This document shows, in pieces, positions 20,901 through 44,312 of a stretch of DNA of 64,000 nt. The notes beneath the pieces were generated by a model, which had not been told where the DNA came from, did no database searches, and worked only from the letters and a program-made list of their open reading frames with translations. Position 1 is the stretch's first letter; each line of letters opens with the position of its first letter. The position numbers and the translations under genes are program-made. Location of the stretch: contig NC_091142.1 in NCBI RefSeq assembly GCF_041381155.1, positions 6,389,778-6,453,777 on the forward strand, written 5' to 3'. This stretch comes from Argopecten irradians (lineage: Eukaryota; Mollusca; Bivalvia; Pectinida; Pectinidae).

Positions 20901-23112
20901 AGCTACCATATTCGACCTAATACAAGCCTTCATCTTTATTTGAGCTAGTCAAGCGACCCTCTGGAACCCCTTTTTGAATTTTGAGGCCTCAAATTTACTC
21001 TCAAAATATATCAAAGCAGCAAAGCACACTGTTCGAATCAGTCTGACAGCTGCTGCATCTTCTCTGCATCTTCTCTCCTGATACAAACTTGGCACCCAAC
21101 TTAATACCCACAGTGGTTATATTTATAAGGGTCTCGTATGTCTAAGTTGCTCAGTAGTAGAGCATTAGGCTAGTGTTCGGAGGTCCCAGATTTGATTCCC
21201 GGTCTGGCTGCTGCATTTTCTACTCTCCTGATACATATATAGTTCAGTCAGTAGAGCGGCGGACCAGTAATTAATTCCGTGGTTGCAGGTTCAAGCCCTG
21301 CTGGCGGCACACTAAATCACATTGTTACATGGTGTCATATACACAGTCACCACTGGAAATGGAAGCAATGGAGACTTCCTTGGATTTTGGTTTGGTTTGT
21401 TTATTTTTACGTCCTATTAACAGCCAGGGTCATGTAAGGACGTGCCAGGTTTGTTGGTGGAGGAAAGCCGGAGTACCCGGAGAAAAACCACCAGCCAACG
21501 GTCAGTACCTGGCAACTGCCCCACATGGGATTCGAACCCCCTTCCCAGAGGTGGAGGGCTTGTGGTAATATGTCGGGACATCCTAACCACTCGGCCACCG
21601 CGGCCCACTTCCTTGGAGAGAGAGCCTGGGTTGGTATGTGTTTTTGGACTAATGCAGTAGTGTAAATTCTGCATGTAATATTGTAATTTAGTTGTCTTCT
21701 TTTAGCTCAGTTGGTACAGCAAAGAACTTTATATATATAACATATGTTCAGAGTAGCAGGTTCAAGCCTGCGGCCGGCTGTGCCATAATATGTACGGTAA
21801 ATGCAAGGATTTATAAGTGAGAAGGACTTGTCACTGTCGCTTTACACTACTAAACACCATGCAAGACCAGGGATCAATTTAGCTCCGATTTATTACCGTT
21901 TATGGGTAAATTTCCCCTCAAGGAATGAATTCCCCTCAGGCCTAAAATTCCCTTGAAGATTTAAAAATTCCCCATTTGAAGCTAAAAAATGACTGTTTTT
22001 GTAACACAATTTTCCCTGTGACTTACTTTTCATTAATTTTCTATACTTTTTGTTTGCAAATTTCTTCATATTTATCATATAACTACTGCATATTCTATGA
22101 TAAACTCAAATTTTTCATTATTGAGCGTAAAATTTTGCTTTACTAAATCTAAAAATAAAATAATTTATTTTACAATACTTTTTCGTCAAAATGAATATAA
22201 TTTTGGACAAAAATAAGAAGATTCAAATTCCCCTATATTTCGCCAAACTTTTCCCCTATTTCGAAAAAAGGGTAGTTTCCCCAAAAACCTAGTTTGATCC
22301 CTGGAGACGCCTATGAACCAGGAATAAAAACTTTTTGTTGAGACAAATACTTATCTTATCAAGTCAAAAGAAACACCATTGTAAAACTTAATAAATCTCG
22401 TGGAAGATTTAGAAGAAATGTCTTCATTAAAAAAATACGACAGCTCATGAAACGACGGCCCGCTTCAGAAAGTAAGACGGTAAGCCTAGCACCCGCAAGC
22501 TACATCAAAGTTTGCGTTGGCAAATATCAAAGGGAAATCAGTCGTCGCCCAACGTCACGGTCTGTGCAAAAACACAAAAGCTCTCGTGACGTATTCTTTC
22601 AAAACCCCGAGTGACAAATCCCTCTCACTGATAAATCGTTGGGTACATGTAACAGGCCGATATCGCAGAGAAGAGAAATATGTAATGATCATAGACCGTG
22701 GCTACTTAAGACTACCGTTTCACTTTCAGAAGCAAGTTAGATACTTGTGTCTGAAATACAATGACCAGTACTATTTTGATAATCCTATTATATACCCGAA
22801 ATGCTTACACATGACATATTTGCAAGGCTAGGCTATATATAGGCCTAGTCATGGCGATATCTTCGAATGATCAGAGTCATAACAAAATGTAAACACAGCG
22901 TACAGTCTCATTGTATTTGTGAAACCACTGAAGTGGCCGGTGTTACCTCACAGACTACAGGTTATCACTAAATCGATGAATGTCTAGACATAAGTTAGGT
23001 TGTAAAAACTTACATTTGAAAGAGTTTTGGACAGTAAAAATATCAAAGAACCAATGAGAAACACTGTCAGCACCCAACGTCTTCGGAATTTCCGAATTTT
23101 CAACATTGGCAT
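17904..23112 (-). CDS. SPRING1: SREBP-regulating gene protein (SPRING1/C12orf49 orthologue), complete, 5 exons
   Basis: Exons on the minus strand: 23014-23112, 20479-20641, 19319-19470, 18455-18568, 17904-17996. All junctions are GT-AG with matching phases, giving 206 residues; the human protein, from memory, is 205. Residues 1-33 hold a basic N-terminus and a signal-anchor helix ([19 protein letters not shown]). The Cys-rich core follows: [19 protein letters not shown], then [25 protein letters not shown], and later [12 protein letters not shown] and [20 protein letters not shown] before the stop. These blocks match vertebrate SPRING1, a Golgi membrane protein needed for site-1 protease maturation and SREBP-driven lipid synthesis. 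Molluscan function is inferred from that homology. The ATG at 23112 opens the only frame giving the signal anchor and a proper GTAAGT donor. Confidence 0.95.
18786..19095. mobile_element. CATCCTCGAT-type palindromic MITE, intron 3 of SPRING1
   Basis: The left end is CATCCTTGATATTCCAGGGG. The right end is a diverged inverted copy ending ATTGAGGATGAG. The arm includes the diagnostic block ACTATTTCATAGTAAAACTG followed by AAGGCATTTCAGGAGAAA. It belongs to the same family as the copies at 26862-27155, 37565-37671, 51602-51893 and 56918-57235. About 305 bp, with no protein-coding capacity. Confidence 0.75.
19195..19283. repeat. Short imperfect hairpin repeat in SPRING1 intron 3
   Basis: CCGCAAATAAGACCCCTC (about 19206) and its inverted counterpart GGAGGGTCTTATTTGCAG (about 19255) form arms around about 30 bases. 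It looks like a miniature foldback element or a remnant of one. No target duplication was identified. Confidence 0.5.
19471..20130. repeat. AAAGTAGGTCAAGGTTAAACTGT minisatellite filling half of SPRING1 intron 2
   Basis: Irregular copies of about 31-36 bp with the core AAAAGTAGGTCAAGGTTAAA run from the 3' splice site of exon 3 (19470/19471) to about 20130, roughly 18-20 units with many indels. On the gene's strand the core reads TTTAACCTTGACCTACTTTT. The copy next to the exon supplies the pyrimidine tract of the real acceptor (CCTACTTTTCCAG). The array therefore begins exactly at a splice site. Confidence 0.88.
21040..21325 (+). mobile_element. Two tRNA-like SINE heads in tandem, SPRING1 intron 1
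   Basis: Two tRNA-like modules follow each other. The first (about 21143-21216) has GCTCAGTAGTAGAGCATTAG and a B-box-like GATTTGATTCCC. The second (about 21240-21310) has GTCAGTAGAGCGGCGGACCA and a perfect B box GGTTCAAGCCC. Each is preceded by a CTGCTGCAT(C/T)TTCT(A)CTCTCCTGATAC stretch, and the first also by GGCACCCAACTTAATACCCA. This pattern suggests linked tRNA-derived SINE units rather than true tRNA genes, because I cannot pair a 7-bp acceptor stem for either. Confidence 0.6.
21385..21606 (-). mobile_element. Well-kept tRNA-derived SINE with target-site duplication
   Basis: The 222-bp insertion is flanked by the 11-bp direct repeat ACTTCCTTGGA (21374-21384 and 21607-21617). Read on the minus strand it opens with a Leu/Ser-tRNA-like head, GCCGCGGTGGCCGAGTGGTT (A box), and has B box GGTTCGAATCC. 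A body with GGTACTGACC, TCTCCGGGTACTCCGGC and CCTGGCTGTTAATAGGACGT follows, ending in an A/C-rich tail AAACAAACCAAACC. The exact target duplication shows it is fairly young. SINEs depend on a LINE-encoded reverse transcriptase. Confidence 0.88.
21698..21790 (+). mobile_element. Third tRNA-like SINE head, SPRING1 intron 1
   Basis: The segment has TTTTAGCTCAGTTGGTACAG as an A-box-like head and a B box AGGTTCAAGCC (about 21759). Between them is an unusually long AT-rich spacer with ATATATAT. The spacing and lack of a clean cloverleaf argue against a functional tRNA gene, so I read it as a SINE-derived fragment. Confidence 0.5.
21895..22310. repeat. TTCCCCT-rich repeat-like block in SPRING1 intron 1
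   Basis: AATTCCCCT or TTTCCCCT words recur near both sides of this block (about 21895-21975 and 22228-22290), next to GGGATCAATTTAGCTCCGAT on the left and AACCTAGTTTGATCCCTGG on the right. The terminal words GGGATCAA and TTGATCCC are inverted, which suggests a degraded palindromic element of about 420 bp. Tentative. Confidence 0.35.
22320..23013. other. 5' part of SPRING1 intron 1, no gene seen
   Basis: An open frame on the plus strand spans 22517-22831 but it lacks an ATG start and resembles no family I know. I do not call it a gene. The rest is ordinary intron sequence. Confidence 0.4.
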
Positions 23113-23589
23113 CGCTGGACTCCATGGATTTCTACTTGTTTAGTTTCGTAAATAAGTTAATGAACGAGCTAAAAATAACACAATTAGCGGAATGGATATT
23201 TATGTAACAAAAAAATATTACTACATTAATTATTGTTGTATTTTACCAAGCATAATACGAAATCATAAACTTCTTTTCTTCAAATACGAAACTTAATATA
23301 AATCAATTTGACCAATGAAATTACACTACACTTTACAGTATATTTCCCGCGTTTTTTCACATTGCGACCTACAAATCTCTTACACGCCTAATCAATCATG
23401 CATGCACATGATCATATCGAGGAAATCCTGGCTATCTGTAGACGATTGCGTTGAAATAATTTCTATTGCTATTACAAAAAGAAGATTTCTCTAAGGAAAG
23501 ATGGTGTCTTCTACCGTCAGTACTCTTGGATGAAAAATAGACTATAAGATCAATGCAGATTTTCTATCAGAGATTTAGAATTCAGCGGC

Positions 23590-23715
23590 GTAGATAGGTT
23601 TGGATAGGCCTGCATGCCTGGGGGTGCAGGGGGCAAAAGCCCCCTGCTCAGGGTCCAGGGGCGAAGCTCCGGTAGGGGGTATGGGGGGCGAAGCCCCCAG
23701 AAGCTGACGGGAACT
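23590..23715. repeat. GC-rich triple-hairpin repeat
   Basis: In an otherwise AT-rich region this 125-bp patch has three successive G-tract/C-tract hairpins: GGGGGCAAAAGCCCCC (about 23630), GGGGCGAAGCTCC (about 23659) and GGGGGGCGAAGCCCCC (about 23683). The loops are AAAA or CGAAG. Base composition and structure differ sharply from the flanks, so it is likely an inserted repeat of unknown type. It lies about 480 bp upstream of the SPRING1 ATG. Confidence 0.6.
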
Positions 23716-24980
23716 TGTTACAATGTAGTAACCATTTTACTCCAATGGTTAAATGGAGGTCACGATATTTAGTTGATAACCATGCAGAACTATACACAAA
23801 ATTAGAACAGTGGTGATTTTTTATATACATATAATCGTACTATACTAGACTCCCCTGACAAGTGCTCGAACAAAAAACACGGATTTTTGTCTGTAAAAAA
23901 TCAAAATAGTAAGCAGTGGGAGAATTTTGTGTTATTTTAACTGATGAAAAACTTATGGCGAATATTTTAAACAAAATTGAAATTAAGTTTACCTGTTGGT
24001 TTGTTTATGACAGCCAGTCAAAGACCACTGTCAAAATGGCGTAAATTGCGTAAGAAGGGACCAGTCCACGACCACCTCAATAAAAAAAATTAAACATAGT
24101 ATTTATAACCTATTTTTCTACCTATTCTGTTATAATTCTAACAATTACAACAACCAAAAATATTTTCTAAATCAACAATCTGTTCATATTCGACAAAAAT
24201 AAAAGTCAACTATTTCGTGAGTAGACACCGAAAATCATGGATTAACACGCGTTTTAACGGGGCGGGAAGTGAACTAAAATTGAAAAATTCATTTTGGCCA
24301 GGAACATGTTGCATTGCTATTTTAGTTAATTTGATATCATTTTAACTTAGTTATATGCTTTTAGAATATTTCCAACTTTTCATGCGATGTTGTTTATTTT
24401 TGGTATTCGTAAGTGTTTCCCGATTCAAAAGCCACATTTGCTTGAGGGATTTTTGTGAAGAAGTCTAATATTGTCTTCGACAAGATTCAAACAATCAAAT
24501 TTAACAACTAAATGCACGTGGTAACCGGAAATATATAGACTATTATAATAAATTTCCAGAATGGCCAATCTTCAAGTCTTTCTAATGTGCACAAAGTTAT
24601 GTTAGGCATATAGTTGGACATATCATATGTATTATACGTAATTTATATTCTGCAGCGTTACGTCCGTAGTATTCAAATGTTGTGTTTTTTCTGACTGTAT
24701 AAAAATGTAAGTCAGAATATTTTTTGCATGCTTGAGCATGTAAGCATGCACGGGCGCTACTCCACTGGAATTAGATCTATCTAAGCCTCTGCTAACATAA
24801 ATGATGATACTTCAATTTTACAATGAAAGATCGTGCCGTGACACCGCCAACAAAGAAGAAAACCCGACGTTGTTTACTGGTTTAACTTGCAGCTGCAAAT
24901 AGGAGAAATGCCAGTTATTTGACTTTTGACACGTGTACACTTCAGTATGCGCGGTTTTAAAAGCGCAGCAGATACTGCAT
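23716..24980. other. Interval upstream of SPRING1, nothing recognised
   Basis: About 1.26 kb of AT-rich sequence between the hairpin repeat and the LINE remnant. No open frame with family resemblance, RNA gene or clear repeat was recognised on either strand. Confidence 0.4.
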
Positions 24981-24984
24981 ATCT

Positions 24985-25605
24985 ATTTTCTAAAGAACCC
25001 CAAACAGGCCCGGGGTTGTACTATTTACAAAAAAGGAGACAAAAGTGAAGCGGGCAACTACATGTACCGACTTGTTAGCCTAACATCAGTCGTATGCAAA
25101 GCAATACGGGAGCACAAAACAAATACATGCACTCAAACAACTTATTTTCATCACGACAATACGGCTTCACATAGGGAAGGTCAACTTCACTACAACTCTT
25201 AGAAGTATTGGATAAATGGACAGAGACTACTTGAGGTCAAGGATTCGGAGTGGACTGTGTGTACACATGGACTATCAGAAGGCATTTGACACCGTACCAC
25301 ATAGACACTTAGTCAATAAGCTACGTGCATATAAATTTTCAAACCAAGTTGTTCATTTGATAAGGACGTAAACAACGTGTTGCGATAAAAGAAATACATT
25401 CTGAATGGACAGATGTAGCGTCAGGAATTCCACAAGGTTCAGTTCTTGGTCCGCTACTCTTTGTGATTTTCGTAACAGTCTATCCGAAGAAGTTGTTTCA
25501 ATACCCAACATAAACTGCTTTAAAAACAGACTGGATGATAATTTAAAAAATCGGGAAATACCATTTAACTACAAGGCTATCATAACTGGAATATGAATTC
25601 AACCA
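24985..25605 (+). mobile_element. Decayed LINE reverse-transcriptase fragment (CR1/Jockey-like)
   Basis: Fragments in shifting frames match a non-LTR ORF2. YKKGDKSEAGNY plus RLVSLTSVVCKAI (25020-25110) is the RT palm start. DYQKAFDTVPHRHLVNKL (about 25275-25330) is the first catalytic-Asp region. SGIPQGSVLGPLLFVIFV (about 25420-25475) is the GxPQG motif. It then jumps to SLSEEVVSIPNINCFKNRLD (about 25480-25545), typical of the ORF2 C-terminus. The segment with the FADD/YADD catalytic box is deleted, and there are several frameshifts. It cannot encode an active enzyme. Confidence 0.85.
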
Positions 25606-26861
25606 CTTTAACTACAAATGAATGAGTCCGGTGTAGAGGATTAAATACTTTAGTTCCTATACTAGAAATTTTCTGTATTCTATTTTATATTATATTCTAA
25701 ATGTTTCAAGGATGGTAAAAGTGTATAGTAAAATTACTTTTGTAACAATATGGATTATAACAAAAACTGCTCTTGTGTTTCTATTGAAGCGATTTTGTCA
25801 AGTTAAAAGGAATATGAAGGTTATATTAAATGTTTAATATCTAATATAATTCTATAATTTAGGAAAACGTATAATTACACCTTTGTCGGTCTTGTCAACA
25901 GCGGTTTGGTTGAGGTATTTCATGTCATTCTGACAAAATGTTAGATCCGTCAGGGAAACATAGCCTCGCCCGAGCACACTATCTAGTACTGCTCAATTCT
26001 TCAATCGCAGACCGGATCACTCTGTATTACATATAATATGTACATGTAATTTGGGAAGATAGTCTTTTTTCATCTGACAATGAATCTTTTATATGTAGTC
26101 TTGTCATAAAAAAGACAATTTACTGCTCAAAGCTATAATAAAATATTTGCATTGCAAGAGAAAAAAATTGCTAGATACGGGCAGATATTTAAATAATAAC
26201 TGCAATATATATTTTTTTGGCTGATACGGGTATGTATATATATATATATATTTTTTTTTTGGCCTTTGACCTAGTTGTCCTATGTGGGTTACAGATGTTT
26301 ATCACAGGGAATTCTGGGAGTTATATGTTCAGATGTGACACAGATGTGATCTGTTGTTACTGATCGCGGCTAGACATTCCTACGGCTCATCATCTAGGTA
26401 AGCACGCGACAGGTACGTGCAGAAATTTAAATATTTACACGAATTGATAATAGTCTACGCCTGTGATCAGCATCAGGTGACGATCTATGCTATCGTTACC
26501 GATATATTTTATTCGAGTTACCTCCCTTCGGCTGCACTTTTAAACATATCTAAATCTTGACTTGTAAAGAGAAATTATTATAAAAATAATGAAGTTATGA
26601 AATATTTAAGTTTTTATTTGCTAACAATTTTAACAAGAACCCAGATTGCTTTAAAATATATCATTTAGTTTTATGATCACGTACTTTTATATGATCGTCC
26701 CCATTGCATGATCGTAAAAAGTGATTAATATTTCTAGTATTTCTCGCTAATTTTCTTTCCTTAACGTCTCCTTTGAAACACACTTTCGGTTCGATTAATT
26801 CCATAAGATTCCCTTTTGCAGTTTCCTTTGTCTTTAATTAAGAAAGCTACAGTAAATACAT
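25606..26861. other. Interval between LINE remnant and MITE, nothing recognised
   Basis: About 1.25 kb of AT-rich DNA with an (AT)n/T tract near 26230-26265. It should contain distal regulatory sequence of the downstream P450, but no motif can be defended by eye. Confidence 0.4.
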
Positions 26862-27152
26862 CCTCGATATTCCAGGGGTATTATAACTGACGTTTTATCC
26901 ACCCCTGGACTATCTCATAGTGAAACTGAAGGCAGCTCAGAAAAAATCTGATTTAATCAAAGATTTCCTTTGAAGACTACAGAGAGAGCAACGCCTAACA
27001 TCAAAGCCACACAGTCAACAACAGTGTACCGTTATACGACTCTTTTGATTTACATCAAAGGACTAAATTACCTGTTCTGTTCTCCAGTTCTACTATATTT
27101 TACTCCAGGGGTGGATATAACGTCAGTTATAGTAACCCCTGGAGTAACGGGG

Positions 27153-27155
<3 letters not shown>
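26862..27155. mobile_element. CATCCTCGAT-type MITE ending at the P450 start codon
   Basis: The left terminus is CATCCTCGATATTCCAGGGG and the right terminus is its inverted copy, ending CCCCTGGAGTAACGGGGATG. Each arm contains a second, nested palindrome: CCAGGGGT, about 20 bases, then ACCCCTGG. The internal block ACTATCTCATAGTGAAACTG with AAGGCAGCTCAG identifies the family. The terminal GGATG at the right edge contains the first in-frame ATG of the P450 (27153-27155), so the element makes up the immediate 5' leader of that gene. No transposase. Confidence 0.85.
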
Positions 27156-40201
<13,046 letters not shown>

Positions 40202-40224
40202 CAGACGCTACGACACTAACCTAC

Positions 40225-40475
40225 ACATTTTGCGACCAGTTTCAACCTACTCATTTTTCGACCAATTTCAACCTTCTCATTATGCGACCAATATCAACCT
40301 TCTCATTTCCGACCAATTTCAACCTACTCATTTTCGACCAATTTCAACCTACTCATTTTACGACCAATTTCAACCCATTTGTTCTGCGACCAATTTCAAC
40401 CTACTCATTTTCGACCAATTTCAACCTTCTCATTTTTCGACCAATTTCAACATACTCATTTTGCGACTATTTTCG
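40225..40475. repeat. CGACCAATTTCAACCTACTCATTTT minisatellite in the P450 3' UTR
   Basis: About ten head-to-tail units of 23-26 bp, with the core GACCAATTTCAACCTACTCA, begin about 25 bp after the P450 stop codon. Units differ by a few substitutions and indels, so the array is moderately old. It should lie within the mature mRNA unless the 3' UTR is extremely short. Confidence 0.9.
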
Positions 40476-41950
40476 AGTTTTCATATTTTAAAATGACAGC
40501 GATGAAAAACCGACTATATTATGTTTTTAAACCTGCTAATTTTTGCGGTCGACTTCGCGTTTTCCAACAACACTATTACAGCGAAGAAAAACTGTAATTG
40601 TATTTCCAGCTGCAACGTTTTCGCGGATATCGAGTTTCGCGAATTCCAAACGCGAAATTTGGAAAATAACGCGCGCGAAAATAACTTTGCTTACAGTACT
40701 CCTCTTTAGATTTTTTTTTCCAAATGACTTTACAGACAATTTCGGTCACGTACTTGACGTGATAGCACTATCACGCACCATTGCATGATGTTAATGTTGT
40801 TGTTTTTATAGAAAATTACTGTCACGTCACCATTGCGTGTTTAATCACATCAGAGGAAATTTGACCTAGATTTTATTCACGTACCAGTAGATCATTTCGC
40901 TATGTCCCTTTGCGCTACCGCGTATGTGATACTTCTATACATTTACTATGGCGTAGTTAAAAGGTGGACGTGCAACGTTCTTTTTTTTGTTGATTGTCAC
41001 AAAATGTGATTTTCATTACCTCAGATTTTTGATGAAACATAATATCAAATATTTTTATTCAATGTTAAACGTTGTTACAATTGTGTTTTTCTTTTTATAG
41101 TTTTATGATGAAATGTTTCTAAATTAATGTACAAGTGATATCAACATTAATATCACTTCCAGTTTAAAAGATGTCGTCGTCAAGGCAAACAAAATAAACT
41201 AATCTGAAGAAAAAAAACATTCACTGTGAAGTTTTTTTTCTGTGTATACTTTTTACTGAAACCAATTCCAATTACACTGGGTTTACGCTGTTGTGAAAAT
41301 CTGATTGTATATTTAAAAATAAAACTGTAATTGTTAATTACAAGAAAAACAATAGTCATAGGACGCTACCTTGAAGAAATGGACTTGGTGTTTCTAAAAA
41401 CGGGAACACCGAGTCGATGCGCTTAATATTGAACTCCTATATTGGTGCATTAGGACGTTAACATGTAAAGTCAAGTAATGATATATTTGTATATTATTGC
41501 CTTCTTTTGAGGACACTATGGTATCATAGAGTTTTCGAGGAATGGCATAGTGCCGGAGCCGGAGCCGAAGGTAGTGGGCCTTTAAACATCATATTATCAT
41601 TGTATTATGCATATTTCAGTGGTTTTTTTAAACATATGTTCTACCTTTTGTATGTGTCTCTATAATTAATGTTCACATGTGTTACAATATGTTACCTTTA
41701 CGTTGACATTGCCTCCCAAATAGTGCTGTCATCAATCTATACAGATTCACAATACAATCCTTACCTCCGTAACTCCATTACGGAAGACAATGCGGATAAG
41801 TTTCTTCATTGTTTTGTTACAATAGACGACAGCTGTGGGAATGGGCCAGAGGTAAATGTAAACAACACAATATTGATCGACATAAAGCAATTCTTAAAAC
41901 GAAACATGTTTTGGCTTATTCGCTATGTATGTATATTTATAAATATAGCG
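40476..41950. other. Downstream of the P450; repeat fragments only
   Basis: A block with CGCGGATATCGAGTTTCGCG and ACGCGAAATTTGG lies at 40530-40700 (GCG-word family). The end of a TTAA-type MITE, GAAGGTAGTGGGCCT followed by TTAA, lies at 41565-41585 and matches the element at 12100-12497. The open frame at 41669-42004 shows no family resemblance. AATAAA motifs occur at about 41193 and 41321 and could serve the P450 transcript. Confidence 0.45.
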
Positions 41951-42062
41951 GAATCCGGTTATATTGAAGTCCTTCGGGAATTGAAAATATCTTCAATTTA
42001 TTAGAATTTCAATATAACCAAGGAGAAAGACAATGGATATGTGTAATCAGGGATTTTATTTC

Positions 42063-43475
42063 ATTTCAAATTAAACGGTATTTCAATATAACCTATTCCA
42101 AATTATTAAATGGGTTCACTGTAATAAACAGTATTTCAATATAACCTATTCCAAATTAAATGGGTTTACTGTATTAAACGGTATTTCAATATAACCTATT
42201 CCAAATTAAATGGGTTCACTGTAATAAACAGTATTTCAAGATAACCTATTCCAAATTAAATGGGTTTACTGTATTAAACATTATTTCAATATAACCTATT
42301 CCAAATTAAATGGGTTTACTGTATTAAACATTATTTCAATATAACCTATTCCAAATGAAATGGGTTTACTGTAATAAACAGTATTTCAATATAACCTATT
42401 CCAAATTAAATGGGTTCACTGTATTAAACAGTATTTCAATATAACATATTCCAAATTAAATGGGTTCACTGTAATAAACAGTATTTTAATGTAACCTATT
42501 CCAAATTAAATGGGTTCACTGTAATAAACAGTATTTTAATGTAACCTATTCCAAATTAAATGGGTTCACTGTAATAAACAGTATTTTAATGTAACCTATT
42601 CCAAATTAAATTGGTTCACTGTAATAAACAGTATTTTTAATGTAACCTATTCCAAATTAAATGGGTTCACTGTAATAAACAGTATTTTAATGTAACCTAT
42701 TCCAAATTAAATGGGTTCACTGTAATAAACAGTATTTTAATGTAACCTATTCCAAATTAAATGGGTTCACTGTAATAAACATTATTTCAATATAACCTAT
42801 TCCAAATTAAATGGGTTTATTGTATTAAACATTATTTCAATATAACCTATTCCAAATTAAATGGGTTTATTGTATTAAACATTATTTCAATATAACCTAT
42901 TCCAAATTTAATGGGTTTACTGTATTAAACAGTATTTCAATATAACCTATTCCAAATTAAATGGGTTTACTGTAATAAACAGTATTTCAATATAACCTAT
43001 TCCAAATTAAATGGGTTTACTGTAATAAACAGTATTTCAATATAACCTATTCCAAATTAAATGGGTTTACTGTAATAAACAGTATTTCAATATAACCTTT
43101 TCCAAATTAAATGGGTTCACTGTAATAAACAGTATTTCAATATAACCTATTCCAAATTAAATGGGTTCACTGTATTAAACAGTATCTCAATATAACCTAT
43201 TCCAAATTAAATGGGTTCACTGTATTAAACAGTATTTCAATATAACCTATTCCAAATTAAATGGGTTTACTGTATTAAACAGTATTTCAATATAACCTAT
43301 TCCAAATTAAATGGGTTTACTGTATTAAACAGTATTTCAATATAACCTATTCCAAATTAAATGGGTTTACTGTATTAAACAGTATTTCAATATAACCTAT
43401 TCCAAATTAAATGGGTTTACTGTAATAAACAGTATTTCAATATAACCTGTTCCAAATTAAATGGGTTTACTGTAT
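42063..43475. repeat. 50-bp satellite array, about 28 units
   Basis: The period is exactly 50 bp, for example TGTAATAAAC at 43021 and 43071. The unit contains CAGTATTTCAATATAACC, TATTCCAAATTAAATGGGTT and TACTGTAATAAA. A short palindrome ACTGT(A/T)(A/T)TAAACAGT falls in most units. Variants cluster: a TTTTAATGTAACC version occupies about 42480-42770, and a GGTTTACTGTATTAAACATT version lies on both sides, showing local homogenisation. Confidence 0.95.
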
Positions 43476-44154
43476 TGTCATAGAGAAATTTGAGATGTTC
43501 TTTGTTGTTATATAATTGTATATTTTACCTATAGATGTGTTGACAAGTTTAAAATCTACCCTAAGGCATTGTGGTCTTACTTTTGTGGAGTGACCACCAA
43601 TTACATATAGTATTCACATGTCAAAGTGTTTATAAACTTCCTTGAGGCAATGGTGTCATTGATAAGCTTAAGTAGATATATTTCATATCAAACTGTCGAT
43701 ATATTGTCAAGTCGTTTAATTGTGATAATATCTTTATGCTATTAATCTTGATTACATCCGGGTTTACCTATTGGACAATGGTCATTTTATTATAAAAAAA
43801 CCCATGCCTGATGTATGAACATCAGTTGGATTTCCAACCTTCAAGGCGGTCACTACGGATATTTCTTGGATTACCAGATAGTGAACTGTGTGTGAACATT
43901 ATTCAAATTCGGAACTATTATAAGGTGGATCGCCACCTACGGACAATTAATTCGGTGTATACATATTGGATTACCAATACGAGTGAACTTTCATTTTATT
44001 TCTATGTAATGTGCCACATATGTTTGATATATGGGAAAGAAATACAATACAAGAGAAAATCAAATTCCACTTGAATTCTTCGTTTTGTGTCCTGCAATAT
44101 ATACTCATTACCAACGAACCGAACCCTCAATAACACAAACATTTTCTTTATTAA
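43476..44154. other. Spacer between the two satellite blocks
   Basis: About 680 bp of non-satellite sequence splits two blocks with the same 50-bp unit. Either a sequence inserted into one array or the array spread to a second site. I could not find terminal repeats that would show a mobile element, nor a convincing gene. Confidence 0.5.
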
Positions 44155-44312
44155 ATATTAAACGGTATTTCAATATAACCTATTCCAAATTAAATGGGTT
44201 CACTGTAATAAACAGTATTTCAAGATAACCTATTCCAAATTAAATGGGTTTACTGTATTAAACATTATTTCAATATAACCTATTCCAAATTAAATGGGTT
44301 TACTGTATTAAA
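44155..44312. repeat. Second block of the 50-bp satellite, about 3 units
   Basis: Three copies of the same unit as at 42063-43475, in the same orientation (TATTTCAATATAACCTATTC then CAAATTAAATGGGTT). The order of variants (first ACGGTATTTC, then a CAAGATAACC unit, then ATTATTTC) closely matches the units at about 42180-42300. A segmental duplication of that part is likely. Confidence 0.9.

Noticed and set aside
21143-21310. Two possible functional tRNA genes
   Set aside because: B boxes are good, but I could not pair a full acceptor stem or a normal anticodon arm, and the flanks look like SINE bodies.
22517-22831. A 104-codon open frame on the plus strand in SPRING1 intron 1
   Set aside because: It opens with TTG rather than ATG, resembles no family I know, has no splice partners and lies antisense in an intron.
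23014-23130. Alternative SPRING1 start in another frame ([13 protein letters not shown]...)
   Set aside because: That frame runs past the donor without a signal anchor and does not join the conserved exon 2 in phase; the MPMLKIRKF frame does both.
25480-25596. A separate small gene containing SLSEEVVSIPNINCFKNRLD
   Set aside because: This peptide is typical of the C-terminus of LINE ORF2 and directly continues the decayed LINE fragment.
41669-42004. A 111-codon plus-strand frame before the satellite
   Set aside because: No family resemblance, no splice context, and its end runs into sequence related to the satellite region.
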